Origin: Thermohalobaculum sp951813525
Lineage (GTDB): Bacteria; Pseudomonadota; Alphaproteobacteria; Rhodobacterales; Rhodobacteraceae
NCBI GenBank assembly: GCA_951813525.2
Contig: CATOTJ020000001.1
Span: 186,001-250,000 of the forward strand
DNA: 64,000 bases
Reading direction: 5' to 3'
Shown here piece by piece: positions 51,494 to 60,178 of this stretch. The notes beneath the pieces were generated by a model that worked only from the letters and a program-made list of their open reading frames with translations, ran no database searches and was not told the DNA's origin. The position numbers and the translations under genes were made by a program. The number at the start of each line of letters is the position of its first letter. Positions within the stretch are counted from its first letter, which is position 1.

Positions 51494-52377
51494 CAGGGCG
51501 CTTTCATCTGCTCTGCGATCATGGCCAGCCCATCCAACGGCGCGGTCATGCGAACATCCGGGAAGGCGGCCGCAATCGCCGAAGCGTCAAAGGGCCGATA
51601 ACCGTTATGTGGCATCGGTCCGGATCGCGGCAGATTTTCGACCGCAACCGGTCCATGCAGGCGCGCGCATTCTTGGGCAAGGTCATTAAAGGATATCACC
51701 TGCCCGGACACCGCGTTCAGACTGCCCGTCGACCGGTGCAGGACCATGCGCGCGGCCAGTTCGGCGACGTCGTCGACCCGCACATGGTCGCGGCGCTCTT
51801 CGCCCTGGCCGAATAGTTTGATCGGTTGCCCCTCGCCAGCCAGCCGCCGAAACCTGTTGGGGCCATAGCCGTTGTGCGGATCATCGGCGCCATAGATCAG
51901 GGTCGGGCGCAGTGTTGCAAACGGTCTGTCGCCGCGCAGGTCGCCAAAGGTCACTTCGCGCAACAGATGCATGATGCCATGAAAGGAGTCTGGTGCTCGC
52001 CACGATCCTTCGTCCAGCGGTTGGTCGCTGTCGGCAAAGACCGCATCCGATCCAATGTTCAGAACATAGGCCGGTTGCACGGCGCCGACCGCCTCGGCCA
52101 TTGCCGCGATCATCCGCACATTGTCCTGTAACATCGCCAGATCTTTGACCGGGGCGATGGCCGAAACCAGCACGACCGCGTCCTCCGGCGCCAACATCCC
52201 GGCCAGTCGCGCGCCTGCACCGTCGGCCAGCAAATCGACCTCGCCACGGCCGACCCGGGTCACAGCGGCGCCGCGGGCCGCCAAGTTTCCAGCAATGGCC
52301 GCGCCAACAAACCCGCCGGCCCCGACAATCACGGTTCGGACAGGTGCGGCAGGTGTTTCAAGTCCGTGCTTCAGCAT
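51493..52377 (-). CDS. SDR-family epimerase-like protein lacking the Tyr-x3-Lys pair
   Basis: A 294-residue extended SDR. The cofactor loop VIVGAGGFVGAAIAGNLAARG is good, given here as VIVGAGGFVGAAIAGNL, and NIGSDAVFADSD gives the usual Ser region. At the active-site position it has SFHGIMHLLRE (His133 and His137) in place of Tyr-x3-Lys, so normal SDR chemistry is doubtful. The ATG at 52377 has a GGAG site 6-7 bp upstream; a GTG at 52383 is also in frame. Confidence 0.75.
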   Translation of the reverse strand: MLKHGLETPAAPVRTVIVGAGGFVGAAIAGNLAARGAAVTRVGRGEVDLLADGAGARLAGMLAPEDAVVLVSAIAPVKDLAMLQDNVRMIAAMAEAVGAVQPAYVLNIGSDAVFADSDQPLDEGSWRAPDSFHGIMHLLREVTFGDLRGDRPFATLRPTLIYGADDPHNGYGPNRFRRLAGEGQPIKLFGQGEERRDHVRVDDVAELAARMVLHRSTGSLNAVSGQVISFNDLAQECARLHGPVAVENLPRSGPMPHNGYRPFDASAIAAAFPDVRMTAPLDGLAMIAEQMKAP

Positions 52378-52379
52378 TT

Positions 52380-53627
52380 TCACTCTCCGACTCCAAGGGT
52401 CAGGTGGGTCAGCCCGGCATCCTGCGCGGCGGTCCGGTCCAGCACCCGGTAAGGGTCAATAACAACTTTCCCCGCCATCCGATCGGCAATCAGTGCAGGT
52501 GCAATGGTGCGATAGGCCGGCCACGGCGTCAGGATCAACAAGGCATCGGCCCGGCCCAGCGCCGCCAGCGGGTCGTCGACCCTGGATATGGCCGGGGCGT
52601 CGGCCGCGGCGACCTGTGGGTCGTGTGCCGTGATGCTGGCATCCGGCAATTGCGCCAACGTGTGCAGCGATGGCGAGTTCTTCACGGAATGGGTGTTTTC
52701 TTTGTAGGCCAGCCCCCAGACCGCCAGCACCGCAGTCTGCAATCGCAGTTTACGGACAACCCCGGCCACCCAATTTTTGCGATGCACAGAATTGGCGACC
52801 TGCGCCGCGACCACACCGGCATCGGTGGAATGATCCCCGGCCAACGCGATCACCGTCGCCAAATCGCGTTCCAGATTTCCGCCTGCAATCCCCAGTCCCG
52901 GCGACAGGTAGGAAAAGGCGCCGATCCGCCTGTCCAACTTTAGCGACGGGACGATTTCAGACCAGTCGGCACCGACATTTTCACAGATCTCGGCCATCGT
53001 ATTGGCGACGCTGATGGACGCGACCAGGCACATATTGATCGAAATCTTGGCAAGCTCGGCGCTCTCATACCGCATGGGCAGGATCGGGCAGGAAAAGGCG
53101 CCCAGCACCTCGGCGAAAGCGGGGGGCAATGGCGTCGCGGGGTCGGCGGCGCCAACGATGTAGCGTTCGGGGTTCAGGGCACGGCTCAACGCCTCTCCGA
53201 ACACCAATGTCTCGACCTGATAGTAAAGCCGTGCATTGTCGAACCCGATGGCCCGCGTGAAACCTGGCGGCACCTGGCAGAGCACGACCAAGACAGCGGT
53301 GGTAGACAGATGGGCGGTCGTCTTCTCGATCAAACGCCGTATCGGCGCCAAATCCGAAGCGCCCTGATCGTTTGTCGGAACGTCGGCTGCAATATAGACG
53401 ACATCGGCGGCGCCGATATCTGCCCAATCCGCCGAGAAACGCTGATCGACATTGGCTGCAATCTGATCTGCCAGCCCCGGTTCCTCGACTGGCGGTGCGC
53501 CGCCTTGCAACCGCCCGATCAACTCCGCGTCCGGGTCAAAACAGATCGTCGCGAACCCCCTGGCCGCAATTGCCGTTCCCGAGACCAGGCCCAGATGCGT
53601 CATGCCGACAAAGGCGACCGTCGTCAC
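52380..53627 (-). CDS. nucleotide-sugar dehydrogenase-like protein without catalytic Cys
   Basis: A 415-residue protein of the UDP-glucose/GDP-mannose dehydrogenase family. It keeps the NAD site VAFVGMTHLGLVSGTAIAARG, the central helix SAELAKISINMCLVASISVA with the conserved Lys, and the C-terminal domain LAVWGLAYKENTHSVKNSPS. The catalytic cysteine motif, normally GGxCxPKD, is PGLGIAGGNLERDL (residues 243-256) with no Cys. It should therefore not complete the two-step oxidation to a uronic acid and may do a single oxidation or another reaction. It overlaps the oxidoreductase gene by 4 bp. Confidence 0.8.
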   Translation of the reverse strand: MTTVAFVGMTHLGLVSGTAIAARGFATICFDPDAELIGRLQGGAPPVEEPGLADQIAANVDQRFSADWADIGAADVVYIAADVPTNDQGASDLAPIRRLIEKTTAHLSTTAVLVVLCQVPPGFTRAIGFDNARLYYQVETLVFGEALSRALNPERYIVGAADPATPLPPAFAEVLGAFSCPILPMRYESAELAKISINMCLVASISVANTMAEICENVGADWSEIVPSLKLDRRIGAFSYLSPGLGIAGGNLERDLATVIALAGDHSTDAGVVAAQVANSVHRKNWVAGVVRKLRLQTAVLAVWGLAYKENTHSVKNSPSLHTLAQLPDASITAHDPQVAAADAPAISRVDDPLAALGRADALLILTPWPAYRTIAPALIADRMAGKVVIDPYRVLDRTAAQDAGLTHLTLGVGE

Positions 53628-54562
53628 TGCCCGGCCCCCTGCACGGCATCATCGCCCAGGCGCCGCAGCAGCCGGTTCAGCCAAAGGTCGGTCGATAGAT
53701 CTGTCACCGCACCATCGGCGCACAACCCTTTGAAATGCGCGTATTCAAGTGCCCAGGTCGGGTCATCGCGCACCAGTGTCGATGTCTCCTCCGGCGGGCG
53801 GCCGGATGGCAGCACGCGGGTGCGAACCGTCAGGCTGGATGGGCCCCATTTGCACAGCGAGGTGATATGCGCCGAGCCATTTTCGGCAAAAATATCGGCG
53901 GTGAAGTGGTTGCGCCAGGACAGAAGGGTGCCTTCCAGCTCCAGCGTCGGCGCCGTTGTCTCGGACCCAAACACGACATGATCGGGTGCTCGATTTTCAT
54001 AGGCTTGCGACGAAATCATTCGGAAATCGTCGCCCAATTCCCCGAACCAGAAGGCCGCGGTGTCCAGCAGGTGAGATCCGAGATCATGCAATACCCCGGA
54101 TCCCTGATCGCGCCATTGAGAGTTTCTGACCAGCCGCGCCGTTCCGTTCCCATAGAACATTCGGCAGCGATAGACCTGTCCAAGCGCACCAGATGCAATC
54201 AGATCGCGAACCGCGGCGAAATGCGGCTCGAACCGATGGTTATAAGCGGTATAGAGCACCGCCCCGGTTGCGCGGGCCCGGGCCTGAAGATCTGAAATCT
54301 CGGCGTCGCTCGCGGTCCAAAGCGGCTTTTCGACCAGCACATGTTTCCCGTTATCGACCAGGTACCCAATGACCTCGGCCTTGGGCTGATCGGGTGTGCA
54401 AACCAGCGCAGCATCGTAGTCGTCCAGCGGCACGTCGTGCAGATCGATATAATCGTGGCCGCCGCCCGGTTCGACGCAAGCGATACAATCTGCCCCGGCA
54501 TGGTCACGGCGTTTGCGGCCCTGAACGCCCATCCCGACAACGATGGCCCGCAGCCCGCCCAT
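53624..54562 (-). CDS. Gfo/Idh/MocA-family oxidoreductase
   Basis: A 312-residue NAD(P)-dependent sugar oxidoreductase: Rossmann start RAIVVGMGVQGRKRRDHAG, the conserved GKHVLVEKPLWTASDAEI with the EKP motif, and a C-terminal alpha/beta domain with DLGSHLLDTAAFWFGE. It would oxidise or reduce a sugar hydroxyl, often at C3. The ATG at 54562 is chosen; no clear ribosome site is seen. Confidence 0.85.
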   Translation of the reverse strand: MGGLRAIVVGMGVQGRKRRDHAGADCIACVEPGGGHDYIDLHDVPLDDYDAALVCTPDQPKAEVIGYLVDNGKHVLVEKPLWTASDAEISDLQARARATGAVLYTAYNHRFEPHFAAVRDLIASGALGQVYRCRMFYGNGTARLVRNSQWRDQGSGVLHDLGSHLLDTAAFWFGELGDDFRMISSQAYENRAPDHVVFGSETTAPTLELEGTLLSWRNHFTADIFAENGSAHITSLCKWGPSSLTVRTRVLPSGRPPEETSTLVRDDPTWALEYAHFKGLCADGAVTDLSTDLWLNRLLRRLGDDAVQGAGQ

Positions 54563-54602
54563 CAGTGCGGCCGCGCAAGGAAGACGAATGGGTTCAGCGC
54601 AA

Positions 54603-56162
54603 TCACTGAAAGCTGACCATCTTTTCGACCGCGTCGATGCGCGCCAGGACATCGCCCGTTGCGACGGGAATGTTGCCCTCCTGCTCGCATTCGCAGGCCG
54701 CCGCCAAGGACCCCAGGATCGTGGCCTGTGCGGGCGAGCCGGACACCATCATCGCCAGCGTCGCATAGGCCAGTAGAGCATCGCCCGCGCCAACCGCATC
54801 GACAACCCGTCCGGCGAAACTGTCCACCGACAGGAAACTGTCAGAGCTTTCGTGATTGCCGGATTGGCAGGTTAATACACCGCGATCGCCAAGTTTGAGG
54901 ATCAGTACTTTGCACTGCGCCGCATCATAAAGATCGGACGAGAGTGCACGCACGCCCGAATCCTGATCCGCCAGCGCAAAGCGCGCCTCCCGCTCGTTCG
55001 GTGTGATCAGGTCGAACCCCTTGAACTGGGTAATGTTCCCCCAACGGCTGGCAACCTGACTGTCCGCGACCGTGAACACGTTCTGCGGCAATGCCTCGAC
55101 AAAGGACGGAATCGTGCGCTTGTTGAACATCCCGTGGCGAAAGTCGGAATAGACAACCGCATCTGTCGGCACGTCTCTGATACCGCCGACCAGACTGTCC
55201 AGCACATCGTTGTCGATCGACCGGTTGTCGAGCGTGTCGATCTTCAACAGCCGATAGCCGCCAACGACAATTGCATTCTTGTTGGTGGTCGGACGCGTGC
55301 TGTCCACGACCTCGCGCACCGTAACCCCGGCGGCGCGTAGATCATCCAAAGCAAATTCCCGCAGGTCATCATCGCCCAGCACGGTTGAGAACGTCACATC
55401 ACAGCCTGCGGACTGCATGTGCTTGGCAACGATCCCTGCGCCGCCGACGTAATCGGTCCGGCGTTCGTGCAGGACCGAGATCGTCGGGGTCTTGGTCTGT
55501 CCGCCGATCATCGCGCACTGGGTCAACGAATCGATGATCGTATCGCCGACAACATGGATCTTGTGATCCGGCATCGCCTGGACCGTGGACCGCAGGTCGT
55601 CAAACCCAAAGCCCGACCGTTCCATCACGGTTTGCAGTTTCTCGTACTTGATCTCGGGCGGTTCAAGGTCGATTAGCCGCGAAGAAGAATAGACGATATC
55701 GCCCGGCGTGAAGATCACCTGCCCGCCATAGGCCTCCAACGCCGCCATTTCCTCGGCCGTGCGCGGATGGACCCCGCCTGCCTGATATTCATACCCTTTT
55801 GCAAAGAAATCCGGCTGGATCACAGACAGATTGTGCAGGGGGGTCTTGTTCTGATCGATCACCACGTAATCGACCATTTCAAATGCCGCCAGATTTGCGG
55901 CGCGCAGATCTTCCGGCACATGCGGGCGGTATTTGCCCTTGTCGATATGCCGGTCTGCCGTGATCGAAGCGATCAGGATATCGGCCTTTTCCTTGGCAAA
56001 CAGCAGATGCCGGACATGGCCCGGGTGAACCACGTCGAAGACACCATGGCACATAATGGCTTTGTGTTCGCGCGGCATCGGACCCAGGATCTGATGCAGT
56101 TCGTCCGCTGCCTTGATCTTGTGAGCAAATCTTTCTGTCAGCGATTTGGCCTTTTCGGTCAT
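54603..56162 (-). CDS. nucleotidyltransferase-PfkB sugar kinase fusion (HldE-like, domains reversed)
   Basis: 519 residues. The N-terminal ~160 form a cytidylyltransferase-like domain with CHGVFDVVHPGHVRHLL (HxGH at 46-49). From about residue 180 follows a PfkB/ribokinase domain: HVVGDTIIDSLTQCAM, a DYVGGAGIVAKHMQSAGCDV loop and the catalytic VDAVGAGDALLAY (Asp461). HldE of LPS heptose synthesis has the same two activities but with the kinase first. The protein would phosphorylate a sugar phosphate at C1 and add a nucleotide. The ATG at 56162 overlaps the next gene upstream by 4 bp. Confidence 0.85.
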   Translation of the reverse strand: MTEKAKSLTERFAHKIKAADELHQILGPMPREHKAIMCHGVFDVVHPGHVRHLLFAKEKADILIASITADRHIDKGKYRPHVPEDLRAANLAAFEMVDYVVIDQNKTPLHNLSVIQPDFFAKGYEYQAGGVHPRTAEEMAALEAYGGQVIFTPGDIVYSSSRLIDLEPPEIKYEKLQTVMERSGFGFDDLRSTVQAMPDHKIHVVGDTIIDSLTQCAMIGGQTKTPTISVLHERRTDYVGGAGIVAKHMQSAGCDVTFSTVLGDDDLREFALDDLRAAGVTVREVVDSTRPTTNKNAIVVGGYRLLKIDTLDNRSIDNDVLDSLVGGIRDVPTDAVVYSDFRHGMFNKRTIPSFVEALPQNVFTVADSQVASRWGNITQFKGFDLITPNEREARFALADQDSGVRALSSDLYDAAQCKVLILKLGDRGVLTCQSGNHESSDSFLSVDSFAGRVVDAVGAGDALLAYATLAMMVSGSPAQATILGSLAAACECEQEGNIPVATGDVLARIDAVEKMVSFQ

Positions 56163-57157
56163 TCCTTGTCGCCCATATATTTGAACCAGGTGGACGTCGC
56201 GTCGGCGATACTGTCGGGCGTCCAAAGCGGTGCGTCGCGCCAATGATCGATGTCCGTCATCATTTTGGCGACCCCATCCTCGAACGGAACGGTTGGTGCC
56301 CAGTCCAGATCGCCGGTGATCTTGGCGATATCGGCGTGCGTGACGTCCGGCTCGCCCGGCCGCCTGGGGACATAGGTCACATTCCCGCCGATCAGTTCGA
56401 CCAGGCGATTGACGCTTTGCGGGTCTCCCGCGCCCAGGTTCCAAATCTGGCCGGTCAGACTGGTGTCCGCCGCCGCCAGAAACGCCCGCGCAACATCGGT
56501 CACATAAAGAAAATCGCGCCGCTGCGATCCATCGCCGACGACCGTGAACGGCTGCCCGGCCAGTTTTTGGCGAAAGAACACACCAAAGACCGCACCGTAG
56601 GCACCCGTTGTCCGAACCCGCGTGCCATATGCGTTGAAAATTCGGATCGAGTTGACCGGCAATCCATAGACCCGGTGCCAGTGCAGCGCCGCCATCTCGC
56701 CCTGATACTTGCTCAGCGCATAAGGATATTCCGGGCTGATCGGGTGGTCTTCGCGCGTCGGCGTATCGGCGAGCCCATAACAGGACGACGAGGCCGCATA
56801 GACAAATTTTTGAACCCCGGTATAGCGGGCGCCTTCCAGCACATTCACTGTGCCCTGAACGTTCGTTTCCATGTAATCGGCAGGCCGTTCGATCGACGGC
56901 ACGATGTCGCCAATTCCGGCAAAATGGATAACCCGGTCGACGCCCTGAAAGACCGCATCATCCGGCGCAAGTCCGCGAACATCGGCATCATAGAACTCGA
57001 AATCGGGATTTGATCCGTGATGGGCGATATTTCTGTCATGCCCGCCGACCATGTTGTCGATGACCCGGACGGCAAGGCCAGCCTGCAGCGCCAGATCGAC
57101 CGCATGGGATCCGATAAATCCCGCCCCACCGGTAATCAGCATAACCGGTTTGGTCAT
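56159..57157 (-). CDS. NAD-dependent nucleotide-sugar epimerase/dehydratase
   Basis: A 332-residue extended SDR with LITGGAGFIGSHAVDLAL, YAASSSCYGLADTP and the active site EYPYALSKYQGEMAALHWH (Tyr-x3-Lys). The RIFNAYGTRVRTTGAYGAVF segment resembles UDP-glucose 4-epimerases and UDP-glucuronate epimerases. The ATG at 57157 starts MTKPVMLIT. It works on an NDP-sugar made by the upstream genes. Confidence 0.85.
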   Translation of the reverse strand: MTKPVMLITGGAGFIGSHAVDLALQAGLAVRVIDNMVGGHDRNIAHHGSNPDFEFYDADVRGLAPDDAVFQGVDRVIHFAGIGDIVPSIERPADYMETNVQGTVNVLEGARYTGVQKFVYAASSSCYGLADTPTREDHPISPEYPYALSKYQGEMAALHWHRVYGLPVNSIRIFNAYGTRVRTTGAYGAVFGVFFRQKLAGQPFTVVGDGSQRRDFLYVTDVARAFLAAADTSLTGQIWNLGAGDPQSVNRLVELIGGNVTYVPRRPGEPDVTHADIAKITGDLDWAPTVPFEDGVAKMMTDIDHWRDAPLWTPDSIADATSTWFKYMGDKE

Positions 57158-57194
57158 CGGCGTGGTCCGGCCCAATTTGCGGCGCGGGCGGTCA

Positions 57195-58202
57195 TCACGA
57201 CACCTCGCTCTTCTTCAAGGTCCGCACGTTGTAGTAACCATCGTCCGCCATCGAATTCGGGATTTTCCCGGCCTTGAAGGCCGTGCAAAGATCACGCATC
57301 GCATCGGCGATCGTACGCTTGGGCGTGATCCCCAGAATGCGCGTCACCTTGTCCGAGTTGATGTGATAGCTGCGCAGATCGTCAGACGGCGTGGTCACGA
57401 TCTCGATCGGAGCCTTTTCCGGGAATTCTTCTTCAACGACCTTTTTTGCCATCTGGGCGATGTCCATGATCGACATGTTCTGGAACCCGACATTGAAGGT
57501 CTCGTCCGCCACCTTATCGGCGGGCGCCGTCAGAAACACGCGCACCGCATCGATGTAGTCGTCGATATGCAGGTTCGGGCGCAGTTGGCTGCCGCCGAAA
57601 ACCGTGATTTTATTATTCGTGACCGCATGGTTGGTCAGAATGTTGACGGACAGATCCAGCCGTAGGCGCGGCGCATATCCGCAGACCGTGGCCGGGCGGA
57701 AGATGATGCCGACAAATTTTTCGTCCGTGTGCTTCTTCAACAGCGGCTCGCACATCCCTTTGTATTTATTATACAAAGTCAGCGGCACCAGCGGGTGATC
57801 CTCGGTTACGTCCGGCTCATCCGACACGCCGTATACCGACGACGACGAGGCATAGATGAACCGTTGCACCCCTGCATCCTTCGCCGCGATCACCATCGGC
57901 TCGAACGCGTCCATGTTGATCGAAGTGGACAGGTTTTCGTCCAGCTCGAAACTTGCATCGTTGGAAATGCAGGCCAGGTTGACGACGATATCCACGCCTT
58001 CGCAGGCCGCACGCACCGCATCGGAATCGCGGATATCGCCTTCGATCAGTCGGAAATCCGGGTGGTCGTGGGGCAGGAAGTCACTGCCGAAATAGCAGGT
58101 GTCGAACGCTGTCACCTTGTACCCGTCGCCCAGAAGAGCCGGGCACATCTGCGACCCGATATACCCGGCGCCGCCGGTGACCAGAATGTGGGTCTTGCTC
58201 AT
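57195..58202 (-). CDS. NAD-dependent nucleotide-sugar epimerase/dehydratase
   Basis: A 335-residue extended SDR, similar in plan but not closely to the preceding one. The cofactor loop is ILVTGGAGYIGSQMCPALLG, with YASSSSVYGVSDEPDVTEDH, and the active site is LTLYNKYKGMCEPLL (Tyr-x3-Lys as YNKYK). It lies 2 bp downstream of the transaldolase-like gene. Confidence 0.85.
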   Translation of the reverse strand: MSKTHILVTGGAGYIGSQMCPALLGDGYKVTAFDTCYFGSDFLPHDHPDFRLIEGDIRDSDAVRAACEGVDIVVNLACISNDASFELDENLSTSINMDAFEPMVIAAKDAGVQRFIYASSSSVYGVSDEPDVTEDHPLVPLTLYNKYKGMCEPLLKKHTDEKFVGIIFRPATVCGYAPRLRLDLSVNILTNHAVTNNKITVFGGSQLRPNLHIDDYIDAVRVFLTAPADKVADETFNVGFQNMSIMDIAQMAKKVVEEEFPEKAPIEIVTTPSDDLRSYHINSDKVTRILGITPKRTIADAMRDLCTAFKAGKIPNSMADDGYYNVRTLKKSEVS

Positions 58203-58204
58203 AT

Positions 58205-58936
58205 TTAGGAACCTTCAATCGTGTAAGCGGCGCTGACCGCATCAGTTCGGAACATTTGAACGGTTTCCCGCGAATACTGATCCAGGTTCTTGCCGACCAG
58301 GTTCAGTTTTTTCAGGATGTCATTCGTGGCGGTGATGATGTGGCACCCGACCTCGTCCGCTTGAAAAACGTTCAGCAATTCGCGCGGGCTGGCCCATAAC
58401 AGTTCTGCCTTCGGCCGGTCCGACAGGATTTTCAGGCAGTCGGCCATATGGGGCATCGGATCAACGCCGGTATCGGCAACCCGCCCGGCAAAAACCGAAA
58501 CGATGGCCGGGGTGTCCGGGTCCAGCGCGGCGCCGATCGTGCGCACCTGATCTTGGGAAAAAATAGCCGTGATGTTCAGAACGACGCCCTCGGCGGCCAG
58601 CGTTCGCACGATGGGTGCAGTGCTTTCGCCGGTGGTCGTCGTCACCGGGATCTTGACGTTTACATTTCGACCCCAGGCCGCAATTCGGCGGGCCTGGCGC
58701 TCCATCTCCGGCAAATCGTCTGCAAAGACTTCCAGGCTGACCGGCCGGTCCGGGATCTTTTCCAGCAGGTCCTTCGAAAACGCCTCATAATCCTCGACCC
58801 CGGCCTTGCGCATCAGCGTCGGGTTCGTTGTAAACCCCTTGATGCGCGGATCGGCATACATCTCCAGCATTCCGGCCAGATCGGCGCCGTCTGCGAACAG
58901 TTTGATCTTCAGATCGTCAACGCTCGGTGCAGACAT
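58205..58936 (-). CDS. transaldolase-family protein
   Basis: A 243-residue member of the transaldolase family. It has KIKLFADGADLAGMLEMYAD and KGFTTNPTLMRKAGV, and the Schiff-base lysine is in RNVNVKIPVTTTTG, followed by VVLNITAIFSQDQV and ISVFAGRVADTG-like VSVFAGRVADTG. It is nearer in size to the short fructose-6-phosphate aldolase / transaldolase group. In this operon it may build the carbon skeleton of a higher sugar phosphate by aldol transfer. A housekeeping role is less likely because of the context. Confidence 0.85.
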   Translation of the reverse strand: MSAPSVDDLKIKLFADGADLAGMLEMYADPRIKGFTTNPTLMRKAGVEDYEAFSKDLLEKIPDRPVSLEVFADDLPEMERQARRIAAWGRNVNVKIPVTTTTGESTAPIVRTLAAEGVVLNITAIFSQDQVRTIGAALDPDTPAIVSVFAGRVADTGVDPMPHMADCLKILSDRPKAELLWASPRELLNVFQADEVGCHIITATNDILKKLNLVGKNLDQYSRETVQMFRTDAVSAAYTIEGS

Positions 58937-58945
58937 CCTTCCTCC

Positions 58946-59482
58946 TCAGCGCCCCATATCGGCGCAAATCCAGTCAACCGCTTCTCCGATACCTGACGCG
59001 GTTGCGTCCTGTTCCGTCGGCGCTGCCTCGGACGTGTAGCCAAGATCAATGAAAACCGTCCGGCAACCTGCCCGAACACCACAAATGACGTCCGACGCGC
59101 GGTCCCCTACCATATAGCTGTTGGCGAGGTCGATATCCCACTTGCTGGCTGCGTCCAAAAGCATCCCCGACGCGGGCTTGCGGCGCCGGTCTGGTGCGGC
59201 GCGGGTCGCGGTCGAGACCTCGATGTCATCGATTTCAACCCGGTCGCGTAGGTAGGCATGCATTTCAACCAGGACACGCGGCGAAAGCTTGCCGGTTGTG
59301 ATGTCCGGTTGATTGGTCACAACGATCACCAGAAATCCTGCTTGTCTGAGACGCTGGACCGATACCGCGGCGTCAGGATAGATCTGCAAGTCGTCCAAGC
59401 GTGTCGGTGCAAACGAACGGCCGTCGCGGAGTTCAGGGACGGTCAGAACCCCGTCGCGGTCCAAGAAAACGGCGCGGCGCAA
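58946..59482 (-). CDS. HAD-IIIA phosphatase, GmhB-like
   Basis: A 178-residue HAD hydrolase with the nucleophile motif VFLDRDGVLTVPE, VIVVTNQPDITTGKL (motif II region), the lysine in RRRKPASGMLLDAA, and YMVGDRASDVICGVRAG (motif IV). It resembles heptose-1,7-bisphosphate 7-phosphatase (GmhB) but lacks the Cys/His zinc loop normally before the KP motif. It would remove one phosphate from a sugar bisphosphate. Confidence 0.82.
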   Translation of the reverse strand: MRRAVFLDRDGVLTVPELRDGRSFAPTRLDDLQIYPDAAVSVQRLRQAGFLVIVVTNQPDITTGKLSPRVLVEMHAYLRDRVEIDDIEVSTATRAAPDRRRKPASGMLLDAASKWDIDLANSYMVGDRASDVICGVRAGCRTVFIDLGYTSEAAPTEQDATASGIGEAVDWICADMGR

Positions 59483-59486
59483 TTTG

Positions 59487-60071
59487 TTACCACTTGGTTG
59501 CGTTTTTCTTCAACGCAGGGTGACTGACCAGCGCGTGCCAGACCACGCCCTGAAATGCCTCGGCCAGCGGCGTGACCAGATCAGGGTCGACTGTTGGAAC
59601 GATGACAACCTCGTCACCGTTTGCAGCCGCGTGGCCGCCGTCACGCCCGACCACGCCAAAGACCCGGGCGCCGCGTTCGCGGGCCAGATCGATTGCGTGT
59701 ACCAGGTTCATCGAAACGTTGCGCTCGGCGTTGCCGCCGCCAACGGAAAACACCAGGATGGCATCGCGCGCGGACAGTCTGCTGCCCGACAGCCAGCCTG
59801 CGAAGACTGTCTCCCAACCTTCGTCGTTCGTGCGCGCCGTCAACTCGGGAACATTGTCGGTCGGCGCATAGGCTTCGAAGTTGCACAGCTTGCGAAAATC
59901 GTTCACTGCGTGGCCCGCATTTCCCGCAGACCCTCCGACGCCAAGGATGAAAAGCCTGCCGCCGCCATCGCGGGTCTTGGCCAGACCTGCGGCCATGCGG
60001 TCAATCTGATCGGCGTCCAACGCGCGGCAAATTTCGGCCGCGTACTCCAAAAACTGCCTCGAAAATTCCAA
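59487..60071 (-). CDS. SIS-domain sugar phosphate isomerase, GmhA-like
   Basis: About 194 residues with one SIS domain: LFILGVGGSAGNAGHAVND, WLSGSRLSARDAILVFSVGG and ARVFGVVGRDGGHAAANGDE. It resembles phosphoheptose isomerase GmhA. The frame is open to 60146, but TTG at 60071 (reading LEFSRQFLEYAAEI) is preceded at proper distance by GGGGGAG and matches the usual GmhA N-terminus, so a TTG start is likely. It begins the dense part of the operon. Confidence 0.82.
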   Translation of the reverse strand: MEFSRQFLEYAAEICRALDADQIDRMAAGLAKTRDGGGRLFILGVGGSAGNAGHAVNDFRKLCNFEAYAPTDNVPELTARTNDEGWETVFAGWLSGSRLSARDAILVFSVGGGNAERNVSMNLVHAIDLARERGARVFGVVGRDGGHAAANGDEVVIVPTVDPDLVTPLAEAFQGVVWHALVSHPALKKNATKW

Positions 60072-60178
60072 CGTGAATCTCCCCCTGACGGCCTTTGCGA
60101 CCTCTATCCGACAGCCACCGGCAGCGCCACCGAAATTGTTAACCACTTCCCGCGCCGAACAGGCCCGTTCGATTGCGC

